This document shows, one piece after another, positions 16,501-24,142 of a DNA stretch of 39,026 nucleotides. How positions within the stretch are numbered: position 1 is the first letter of the stretch; the number at the start of each line of letters is the position of its first letter. The stretch comes from Acidobacteriota bacterium (GTDB lineage: Bacteria > Acidobacteriota > Holophagae > Acanthopleuribacterales > Acanthopleuribacteraceae). The DNA lies in the NCBI GenBank assembly GCA_030066195.1, contig JASJCB010000097.1, positions 1-39,026 on the forward strand, read 5' to 3'. The position numbers and the translations under genes were made by a program. The notes under the pieces were generated by a model. The model did no database searches, had not been told where the DNA came from, and worked only from the letters and a program-made list of their open reading frames with translations.

Positions 16501-18330
16501 ATGACAGCCGGCACCGCCAGGATAAAAAAATCAGGGATCGCACTGCTCAATCTGTTGTGCGGTCATGAAGGCGTTATTTCCCATGTAGCCTGGGCGCCCG
16601 TGGGCAACGCTCTGGCCTCGTGTTCCCTGGACCAGACCCTGCGCTTGTGGGACCGTCAGGGGGAGCAGGCCGCCAAGGTGATTCGGGCGCATGATTTCAA
16701 TGTCACCGGTCTGGCCTGGGCGCCGCAGGGGCAGGCACTGGCCACCGTTTCCGACGATCGTCGCATCTTGGTTTGGGCCTATCCCTCCGGTGATTCCATG
16801 GGAGGTCTGGAGGGTCACGACCATGGTATCTGCCAGGCCGCATGGTCTCCCAGCGGCAATCATTTGGTGACGGTAGCCAACAGCAAGACCGTCTATGTGT
16901 GGGACGTTCGTCGCATGGAATTGAAATGTGCCCTGCGCGGTCATCGCGAAGTATTGCGCGGTGTGGCTTTTGCCCCCAAGGGCGATTACCTGGCCACCGT
17001 TTCCGAGGACGCCACCATCCGCTTATGGCGTGGCAGTTCGTTTACGCCCGACAAGAAACTGGCGGGGCATCACGCGGCCGTCAACGCGGCGGCCTGGTCG
17101 TCTCAAGGCTTGCTCGCCACCGCTTCCGACGATCAGACCGTGCGCATCTGGGACCCTCGCAAAGGCCGTTGCGAACACGAGGTCATCGGCCACTCCGGTC
17201 CGGTCAAAGCGGTGGCCTTCTCGCCGGACGGTCGACTGATGGCCACCCGGTCCTGGGATCAAACCCTGAGGATCTGGCGTTGTGACACCTGGCGCGATGT
17301 ATTGGTTATCGAGGAAGAAACCGCTTCGCCGTTTCCCACCCTGGCTTTTCATGCCGGCCTGCCCGTGCTGGCTTCCGTGGGCGCCCTGGACCGAGTCATC
17401 CGGGTTTGGGAATTGGATATGGAAGGCCTGACCTCGGCCGAGGCGGCGACTGATTCCATCAGTTTCCGCGATGAAGAAACGGCCATGTTGATCGAACGAG
17501 GTTACAACAAACTGGCCATGGCAGCGCCCAAGGCCGACACGCCCGGATCGACAGCGCCTCAACCGACGACGCATGTCCCCACCCGGGTGCCGGCGCCTGC
17601 CACCGGGACGCAACCGGTCGGCTCCACGGGTCGGCAGTACCTATGTCCGAGCTGCCGCGAACCCATTACGGAAAGCCAGGCCAATCGTCGCCTGGCCGCC
17701 GGCTTTCGCAGTTTGCGCTGCCCCGTCTGCGATGTCGATATCCTTCTGGCCAATTCTCCCCAGAGCCTCCCGCCCGCCGTTAACATGCCTCGGCCGGAAC
17801 CCGCGCCGCGCGGTCTGCGTGATTGGGCCGGCGCCGATAAGGTGACCATGGCCCTGCTGTTCACCGATATCGTGGGTTCAACCGACCTGGCCAATCGGCT
17901 GGGCGATGACGTCATGAAGACCATACGCCGCAGTCATTTCGAAAAGGCGCGTGAGCACATTCGCGCCTGTGACGGTTTCGAGATCAAAACCATGGGCGAC
18001 GCCTTCATGGTGGCCTTTCGGACGGTGCGTAGCGGCTTCGATTGCGCCCTGAAGATGAACGGCGACACCGGCCACGCGGAGATCGCCATCCGCGCGGGCT
18101 TGCATGTGGGTGAGGTCGAGATCGAAGAAAATGACGCCTTCGGCCTGATGGTCAACTTCTGCTCCAGGGTCCTGGGCCAGGCGGCGGGCCCGGAAGTCTG
18201 GTTAAGTGATCAGGCCTGGAACCAACTATTGCGTGAAGACACGCAACGCTACGCCAACCTGCCCTGGACTTGCAACGAAAACATCACGCTCAAGGGCTTC
18301 CCGGGAACCTACCGCCTGTGGGCGTTGTAG
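16501..18330 (+). CDS. WD40 - zinc ribbon - class III nucleotide cyclase fusion
   Basis: A 609-residue soluble protein. Seven WD40 blades (about 15-310), with GH and W/WD ends, make a full propeller. A Pro/Thr-rich linker follows, then a CxxC...CxxC zinc-ribbon-like unit (CPSC, CPVC, about 380-417), and a class III adenylate/guanylate cyclase domain (about 447-609). In the cyclase the two metal Asp are in LLFTDIVGST and TMGDAF, the substrate Lys is in FEIKTMGDAF, Asp precedes AFG (adenine-type choice), and the transition-state Asn and Arg are in VNFCSRVL. It therefore looks catalytically complete, probably an adenylate cyclase. ATG 16501 is chosen for the AAAGGGA ribosome site five bases upstream. 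The propeller probably binds a protein partner that controls cAMP synthesis. Confidence 0.9.
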   Translation: MTAGTARIKKSGIALLNLLCGHEGVISHVAWAPVGNALASCSLDQTLRLWDRQGEQAAKVIRAHDFNVTGLAWAPQGQALATVSDDRRILVWAYPSGDSMGGLEGHDHGICQAAWSPSGNHLVTVANSKTVYVWDVRRMELKCALRGHREVLRGVAFAPKGDYLATVSEDATIRLWRGSSFTPDKKLAGHHAAVNAAAWSSQGLLATASDDQTVRIWDPRKGRCEHEVIGHSGPVKAVAFSPDGRLMATRSWDQTLRIWRCDTWRDVLVIEEETASPFPTLAFHAGLPVLASVGALDRVIRVWELDMEGLTSAEAATDSISFRDEETAMLIERGYNKLAMAAPKADTPGSTAPQPTTHVPTRVPAPATGTQPVGSTGRQYLCPSCREPITESQANRRLAAGFRSLRCPVCDVDILLANSPQSLPPAVNMPRPEPAPRGLRDWAGADKVTMALLFTDIVGSTDLANRLGDDVMKTIRRSHFEKAREHIRACDGFEIKTMGDAFMVAFRTVRSGFDCALKMNGDTGHAEIAIRAGLHVGEVEIEENDAFGLMVNFCSRVLGQAAGPEVWLSDQAWNQLLREDTQRYANLPWTCNENITLKGFPGTYRLWAL

Positions 18331-18437
18331 CGTAGCGTGAACAAGCAAACCCATGAACCGGAATATCGTCGGGACATCCCAAGTCGAAGTATCGAATGCG
18401 AGCTTATCGGCACGGGGTTTGTTTGTTCGCGCCGGGG
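18331..18437 (-). repeat. Diverged inverted copy of the 116-bp intergenic element
   Basis: It starts directly after the cyclase stop codon. The ends TAGCGTGAACAAGC (18333-18346) and GTTTGTTCGCGCCGG (18421-18435) are the reverse complement of the ends of the two copies at 18541 and 18691. The internal CTTATCGGCACGGGG also matches their reverse complement loosely. It is much more diverged than the other two copies. Confidence 0.55.
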
Positions 18438-18540
18438 GAACCCAAAAACCGGGCGGTGGACCTAAATCCATCCGAAGGCAAGCCCCTTGCGCGCGATTGC
18501 CTTCGGAGTTGCGTCCCGTATGGCGTTGAATATTGGATTG

Positions 18541-18656
18541 TCCGACGCGAACAAACCCCCAACACGCTCATAAGCGAGGTCATCATTCAGGTTTGCAGCT
18601 TGTTCCTTCGTACAACCGTTTTACTTGGGGGCTTGTTCACGCTACCAGGCCTTCGG
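18541..18656 (+). repeat. 116-bp intergenic element, copy A
   Basis: Direct repeat of 18691-18806 at a constant 150-bp offset, with eight mismatches in 116 bp and no gap. The unit contains near-perfect inverted repeats: GAACAAACCCCCAA at 18549-18562 and TTGGGGGCTTGTTC at 18625-18638 (13 of 14 pair). This is the layout of a MITE-like or REP-like element with a 62-bp centre. It has no coding capacity of its own. Confidence 0.75.
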
Positions 18657-18690
18657 TCGCCGGCCTTGTACACTGCCGCGCCTTATTCTC

Positions 18691-18806
18691 TCCGACGCGA
18701 ACAAACCCCCAACACGCTCATAAGCAAGGTCATTCTTCAGGTTTGCCGCTTGTTCCATTGTACGACCGTTTTACTTGGGGGCTTGTTCACGCTACCAGGT
18801 CTTCGG
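18691..18806 (+). repeat. 116-bp intergenic element, copy B
   Basis: Second copy of the element at 18541-18656, about 93 % identical and in the same orientation. It has the same terminal inverted repeats (18699-18712 and 18775-18788). The 34 bp between the two copies are unrelated to the unit. Confidence 0.75.
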
Positions 18807-18992
18807 CGCAAAATCTTCGTATCTGCCCGGGAAGAATCGAGTATCAGATGCCGGCTCCTCATGCTTTCCCAGGAGTGCCCGGGGCAGGTCTTTTCGTTGC
18901 CTGGGTCGCACTTGTCGTGGAAACCAACCGTGTCTCCACATTCACATGCGCTACAATAGCTTTCGTACTGAATTCAATCCATGGAGCGCGTG

Positions 18993-20546
18993 ATGAAGTT
19001 CGGTATTCCCAGTAACCTGCTTCCTTCCCAGTTGGACCATTCCGGTGAGTACGATTTTATCGATCACCTGTTGGAAGAGTTTCTGTCCGTCATGGGTTCG
19101 GTGGTGGCGTACGATCTGGCCACCATTATGGAACTGAGCGACCAGCGCCTCAAAGTTCGCGCCATGCTGGGTCCCCTGGCTTCCGATCGGGTTCGTCGGC
19201 ACACCCTGGACCTGAAGAAAAACCCCGCTATGCGCCGGGTTTTGGAAACAGGCCGAGGCCGATCGTTCGGAGTGCACGGACCCGGGGAAGCCGATCCTTT
19301 CGACGGCGTGCTGGACTTCCCTCACGGGCACTCCTGCATGGTCGTTCCCCTTTGTTTGGACGATCGACCCTTAGGCATCATGACGTTCGACCGGCGCATT
19401 CGCGGTTATTACAATCCCAAAACCATTCAACTCGCCGAGGTTTTGGGTCGTTTGCTTGCCGTGACCCTGGCTTTCGGCGCCCGCACCCGAGAGTTGGACC
19501 GATTGGTGCAATTACTGGAGGGCGAGAACCGCCTGCTGCACGCCCGCACCCGCGCCGGGGTGGACTCGCGGGACCTGTTGACCGTCTGCCCTTCCGAGGC
19601 CATGCGCAGCGTCACCCACCTGGCCAGGCAGGTGGCTCCTACCGACTCTCCCGTCTTGATTACCGGTGAAACCGGAACCGGTAAAGAGGTTCTGGCCAAG
19701 GCCATCCATCTTTGGAGTGTGCGCGCCGGCCGGCCCATGGTCAGCCTGAACTGTGCCGCTCTCTCCCGCGAGTTGATCGAAAGCGAACTGTTCGGTCATG
19801 TGAAAGGCGCCTTCACCGGCGCCGCCGCCGACCGACAGGGCCGCTTCAAGGCTGCTGACGGGGGGACCTTGATGCTGGACGAAGTGGGCGAACTTCCTAT
19901 CGAACTTCAAGCTAAACTATTGCGCGTGCTTCAGGAAGGCCAGTTCGAATCCCTGGGCTCCAGTCGTACCGAACATGTCAACGTGCGCCTGATCGCCGCC
20001 ACCAATATCGATCTGCTGCAAGCCGTGGAGGAACGCCGTTTCCGCGAGGACCTCTATTATCGCCTGGCCGTCTTCCCCATTCACCTGACCCCCCTGCGTG
20101 ACCGGCCGGAAGACCTGCCCATCATCGCCCGCAATATTTTGGAGGATGTCACGCGCGGAACCGGTCGGGAAACCCCGGTGCTGACCCGAGCCCAGATTAC
20201 GCGCCTGCAACAACACGACTGGCCCGGCAATATTCGAGAGTTGGTCAATACCCTGCGCCGCGCTTTGGTGTTGTCCACGGGCACCTATCTGGACCTGGAT
20301 ATGAACCACCTGAACACCAATGGTTACCCGGGCCGAATCAACCCCGCTCGCCGCGAGACAAAACCCTTCCAAACCTTGGAAGCCCAAGAGATCGAACACA
20401 TCCGCGAGGCCCTTCGTCGGACCAACGGCAAGATATACGGTGACGACGGGGCGGCGGTCATGCTGGGTATCAATCCCAACACGCTCCGGGGCCGCATGCG
20501 CAAATACGGTCTGGGCGGCGCTCGCGACTTCAGACCGGCCCGCTGA
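18993..20546 (+). CDS. NorR-like GAF / sigma-54-dependent activator
   Basis: A 517-residue enhancer-binding protein: GAF domain (about 20-170), AAA+ sigma-54 domain (about 205-430) and a Fis-type helix-turn-helix (about 470-510). AAA+ motifs: GETGTGKE Walker A, GHVKGAFTGA contact loop, LMLDEVGE Walker B, RFREDLYYRL. In the GAF domain the residues reported as non-haem iron ligands of E. coli NorR are all matched: both Asp of DPFDG, His and Cys of GHSC, and Asp of MTFDRR (D96, D99, H111, C113, D131 by alignment in my head). NorR Arg75 is Ala here. It should respond to nitric oxide or a similar signal. ATG 18993 fits GGAG at 18983-18986; ATG 18981 is an alternative. No NO-reductase gene is in the window. 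Confidence 0.9.
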   Translation: MKFGIPSNLLPSQLDHSGEYDFIDHLLEEFLSVMGSVVAYDLATIMELSDQRLKVRAMLGPLASDRVRRHTLDLKKNPAMRRVLETGRGRSFGVHGPGEADPFDGVLDFPHGHSCMVVPLCLDDRPLGIMTFDRRIRGYYNPKTIQLAEVLGRLLAVTLAFGARTRELDRLVQLLEGENRLLHARTRAGVDSRDLLTVCPSEAMRSVTHLARQVAPTDSPVLITGETGTGKEVLAKAIHLWSVRAGRPMVSLNCAALSRELIESELFGHVKGAFTGAAADRQGRFKAADGGTLMLDEVGELPIELQAKLLRVLQEGQFESLGSSRTEHVNVRLIAATNIDLLQAVEERRFREDLYYRLAVFPIHLTPLRDRPEDLPIIARNILEDVTRGTGRETPVLTRAQITRLQQHDWPGNIRELVNTLRRALVLSTGTYLDLDMNHLNTNGYPGRINPARRETKPFQTLEAQEIEHIREALRRTNGKIYGDDGAAVMLGINPNTLRGRMRKYGLGGARDFRPAR

Positions 20547-20563
20547 TATATTCACTTCAAAAC

Positions 20564-20637
20564 CCCGGGCGGCATGGCCCGGGATCTCTCCAAAACCGAA
20601 TCGGGCTCCAAGCAAATCTCGGGGCCCTTCTTTTGCT
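20564..20637. terminator. Candidate terminator hairpins between convergent genes
   Basis: Stem CCCGGGC/GCCCGGG at 20564-20583, followed on the minus strand by GGTTTT. A second GGGC-CC/GGGGCCC stem lies at about 20607-20632, followed on the plus strand by TTCTTTT. They lie between the end of the activator gene and the end of the minus-strand sensor kinase. One may serve each strand. Confidence 0.45.
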
Positions 20638-20668
20638 CCCAGCCGGTGAAGAGCTCAAAAAAGCAAAA

Positions 20669-23600
20669 TCAACCCAAGGAATCCGTTTTGATTTCCTTTA
20701 CCGGTTTCTTGGGGAAGATAAGGGTGAAAGTGGCGCCCTTGCCCGCGCCCTTGCTGTCCACCTTCAGGCTGCCGCCCATTTCTTTCATGCTGTTGGCGCA
20801 ACTGTGCAGGCCGAACCCTTTGCCCGTGATCTTTGTAGTAAAGCCGTATTTGAAAACCTTTTCCAGGTTCTCTTTGTCGATGCCGATGCCCGTGTCCGTG
20901 ACGCTGAGGTGAATATCATCGCCTTTTTGAGCGATGTCGAAGCTGATCTTGCGTATGTCCGGTTTGCGCTCGCTGATCGCATCGATCGCATTGCGGATGA
21001 GATTGGTAAGGATGTGCGCCAGTTTAAAGCGTTGCACCGTGACCGGCGGCGTCTCCTCGAAGCGGCGTTCGACTTCAATGGCGTGGCGGTTGAGAGCGGT
21101 CAGTTGCATCTTGATCATATCATCCACGACCGCCGAAAGTTGCAGGGACTCGCGCAGGGTGGCGTTTTTGGCGTAGCCCTGTTGCATGCGCACCGTATCG
21201 CGCATCATTTCCACGCCGGCGATCAGGTGCTCCAACGCCTCCATGTTTTTGGTGCGCTCCTTGTCCAGCAACTCAGACAACCGTTTCATGTAGGGCACCG
21301 TCTTTTTTCCCTGGGGATGCTCCGTCAGGAATTCCGTCAAGTTGTCCTGGTGTTCCTCCAGCAGTTGGACCAAACGGTTGACGCCGCCCGCGCGGGTGTT
21401 GTCCAGTTGGTGCCGCAAGGTCTCGGCGTTGATGCCCACGCTGTTGAGCACGTTGCCCAGGTTGTGCACCACGCCGTTGACGATCTCGGTCATGCCCGCC
21501 TGGTGCGCCGTGGCCATGAGTTCCGCCTGGGCCTGTTGTAACTTGGAGTGGGACCGCTCCAGTTCCTTATTGGCCCGCTCCAGCGAAATGGTGCGGGCGC
21601 TGACGCGGGCCTCCAAAACCTTTTTGCGGCGCAGCAAGCCGTGCAACCAGGCGGCCAGGGGAGCCAGGAAGAAGAGTATGCCCAAAACCTGCACCCAAAG
21701 GGTTTGTGTGAGCGGGGTTTCGATATGGATGGGCAGCGTGGTCTCTTTTTCACTCCAGGCGCCGCCGCTGTTGGCGCTTTTGACACGCAGTGTGTAGTTG
21801 CCCGGTTTCAGGTTGGGGTAGTTGACATAACGACGGGTGTCCGGTTGGCTCCAGTTGCTGTCCACCCCGTCCATTCGGTAGATATAGCGAGTGCGGCGCG
21901 GGTCGCGAAAGTCAAGGCCTGCAAACTCAAAAGCCAGGAAGTTGCGATCAGGCGCCAACTCGATGACGCCGTCTTTGTTACGGAGGGCCCGGTAGTTGGC
22001 CGGTTCCTCGAAAATCTTGAATTCGCTGATCACGACTTCCGCCGGCTTGCCCTGGCTACGAACATTTTCAGGTCGGAACCAGGTCACCCCGTTGACCCCG
22101 CCGAAGAAGAAACGTCCGTCACGGGTCCGCAGAGCAGCGCCGCCGTTGAACTCGTTGCCCTGCAAACCGTCCTCGGCGTAGAAGTTGGTAAAGATGCCGG
22201 TCTGCGGATCGTAGCGCGAGAGGCCGTTATTGGTGGCGATCCACAACCGACCCTCGTCATCTTCCAACAGAGTGTAGATGACATGGTTGCACAGCCCGTC
22301 CTTTTCATCGAAAAGGGTGAAGGCCGCGCTTTCCTCGTAGAATTTGTTGAGACCTGCCGCGGTGGCAACCCAAAGAGTACCGTCCTTGCCGCGTAGGATA
22401 TCCCTCACCGTATTGTTGGCCAGGGAGTCTGAACTGCCGGGTTGATGACGGTAGTAGCGCGAGGCGCCGGTCAAGCGATCGATGACGGCCATTCCGTAAT
22501 TACTACCCAGGTACAGGCTGCCCGGCCGTAACTCACGGATCACCCTGATACGCACGGTAAAATCATTCTCGTCGGAAAATTCGGTAGGGAAAACCTTGAA
22601 AAAGCCGGTTCTGCCGTCGCGGAGTTCCAAGCCCAGGTTGGTGCCCAGCCAAAGGAAACCGTCAGGGTCCATATGCAGGCTTTCAATCCAGTTGCTGTTG
22701 GGGCTTTCCGGTATTTCGGGATCGGCGTAGTAGCGGTGGAAGCGTTGCTCTTTGTTCTTCCAAAGGTTCAAACCGCCGCCCCAGGTTCCGATCCAGATAT
22801 CGCCGTCTCCCCCGGGTACGGCCGCGCGCACCGAGTTATGACTGAGCGTATTGCTGTCATCCGGGTCTTTGCTATGGTGTCGGTAGGTTCCGGTCCGCGG
22901 ATTGTAGCGGTCGATGCCGTTATTGCCGCCGATCCAGAAATCGCCCTCTTCATCCTCGTAGATCACCTTGGTAAAACTATCGCTCAATGAGTTGGGTTCC
23001 TTGGGACGCCGGCGCAGGGTGTTGAAGGCGGAACTTGCCGGATCGAACTTTTGCACACCGCCTACCAGGGTGCCGAACCACAGCAATCCGGTGCGATCCT
23101 GGAAGACCACATTGACATCGTTATGCGGCAAGGCGCCGGGTTTTTCTTCCTGGTGGCGGAAACTGAGGAGCCTATCGGTGCCGGGATCGAATACAAAGAC
23201 ACCGGCGCCGTCGGTCCCGCCCCAGACCATGCCTTGCGGGGTTACCTGAAGTTCGGTAATCGCGACCCTGTCCATTGGATGCCCGTCCTCGGCGACGATC
23301 GGGCCTTTTTCGAAGCGCTGTTCGCGGGGATCGAAATGGTATAGGCCCGCTGAGGTACCCAGCCAGAAGGCGCCGTTACCGTCGGAAACCGATGACCAGA
23401 CCACTACCGGGGGCGCATCGGGTTGCGGCGGCGGCAGGTAGAGGTGTTCGAAGGTCGTACCACCCGGCGCAAGTCGATTCAAGCCCCCCTTGCTCGTGCC
23501 GATCCACAGGGCGCCCGTGCTGTCCTCGAAAATACGGATCACCCGTCCCGGTTTTAGAGCGCCCGGTTTGTCCCCATCGGGAATATAGGGTACAAAGTCC

Positions 23601-24037
23601 TCCCCCTCCCGGCGCAGCAGGCCGCCGTGTTGCAAACCCACCCACAGGGTATCGGTGCTGTCCAAAAACAAAGCGCGGACCGAGGAGAGATGCCGGCTTC
23701 CGGGAAGGTTGGGGTAGTAACGCTTAAAACTGGTGCGGTTCGGGTCCAGGCGGCACAAACCGCCTCCGAACGTGCCCACCCACAGGTTACCCTGGTCGTC
23801 CTCCTCCAGCTTGGTGGTCCAATTGGCGCCGATGGAGTTCGTGTCTCGGGCATCGTGTTGGTAGGGCTTGATCTGGTAACCGTCGTAGCGAAAAAGCCCG
23901 TCCTGGGAGGCAAACCAGAGATACCCTTCATAGTCCTGGTGAATATCGGCCACATTGTTCAATCTGGCGTTCAATTCGGAAGGAAGCGGCTTTAGATAGA
24001 AAGAGATCTCAATCGCGTGGAAGAAAAGAAAAATCAT
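20669..24037 (-). CDS. Two-propeller (reg_prop) sensor histidine kinase
   Basis: 1122 residues. The sensor has 14 reg_prop motifs of the type GxLWxGTxxGLxxxDP (about 35-670), which is two seven-bladed propellers. A Y_Y_Y domain follows (about 700-785, with YRMDGVDSNW and NYPNLKPGNYTLRVK). Then come one membrane segment (about 790-815), a coiled coil and a histidine-kinase core. The H-box is VVHNLGNVLNSVG (His near 857), the N-box LTNLIRNAIDAI, with DTGIGI and GKGFGLH for ATP binding. Unlike the Bacteroides hybrid systems it has no receiver or AraC domain, so the response regulator must be elsewhere. The N-terminus (MIFLFFHAIEISF) is a short hydrophobic stretch rather than a clear signal peptide, and a stop codon lies directly before the start. 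Confidence 0.9.
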   Translation of the reverse strand: MIFLFFHAIEISFYLKPLPSELNARLNNVADIHQDYEGYLWFASQDGLFRYDGYQIKPYQHDARDTNSIGANWTTKLEEDDQGNLWVGTFGGGLCRLDPNRTSFKRYYPNLPGSRHLSSVRALFLDSTDTLWVGLQHGGLLRREGEDFVPYIPDGDKPGALKPGRVIRIFEDSTGALWIGTSKGGLNRLAPGGTTFEHLYLPPPQPDAPPVVVWSSVSDGNGAFWLGTSAGLYHFDPREQRFEKGPIVAEDGHPMDRVAITELQVTPQGMVWGGTDGAGVFVFDPGTDRLLSFRHQEEKPGALPHNDVNVVFQDRTGLLWFGTLVGGVQKFDPASSAFNTLRRRPKEPNSLSDSFTKVIYEDEEGDFWIGGNNGIDRYNPRTGTYRHHSKDPDDSNTLSHNSVRAAVPGGDGDIWIGTWGGGLNLWKNKEQRFHRYYADPEIPESPNSNWIESLHMDPDGFLWLGTNLGLELRDGRTGFFKVFPTEFSDENDFTVRIRVIRELRPGSLYLGSNYGMAVIDRLTGASRYYRHQPGSSDSLANNTVRDILRGKDGTLWVATAAGLNKFYEESAAFTLFDEKDGLCNHVIYTLLEDDEGRLWIATNNGLSRYDPQTGIFTNFYAEDGLQGNEFNGGAALRTRDGRFFFGGVNGVTWFRPENVRSQGKPAEVVISEFKIFEEPANYRALRNKDGVIELAPDRNFLAFEFAGLDFRDPRRTRYIYRMDGVDSNWSQPDTRRYVNYPNLKPGNYTLRVKSANSGGAWSEKETTLPIHIETPLTQTLWVQVLGILFFLAPLAAWLHGLLRRKKVLEARVSARTISLERANKELERSHSKLQQAQAELMATAHQAGMTEIVNGVVHNLGNVLNSVGINAETLRHQLDNTRAGGVNRLVQLLEEHQDNLTEFLTEHPQGKKTVPYMKRLSELLDKERTKNMEALEHLIAGVEMMRDTVRMQQGYAKNATLRESLQLSAVVDDMIKMQLTALNRHAIEVERRFEETPPVTVQRFKLAHILTNLIRNAIDAISERKPDIRKISFDIAQKGDDIHLSVTDTGIGIDKENLEKVFKYGFTTKITGKGFGLHSCANSMKEMGGSLKVDSKGAGKGATFTLIFPKKPVKEIKTDSLG

Positions 24038-24142
24038 TCAGAAAAACCCGGTTCGCGGTAGTTCGCCTCGGCCGTTTTAGAGCAACCTGCTTTTTGCTTG
24101 TCGGGCGAAAGCGAAATGTCATTAAGTCAAAAAAAGGGTTAG

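Noticed and set aside
18396..19015. Plus-strand open frames across the 116-bp repeats
   Set aside because: They arise from the repeated DNA and show no domain, ribosome site or coding character.
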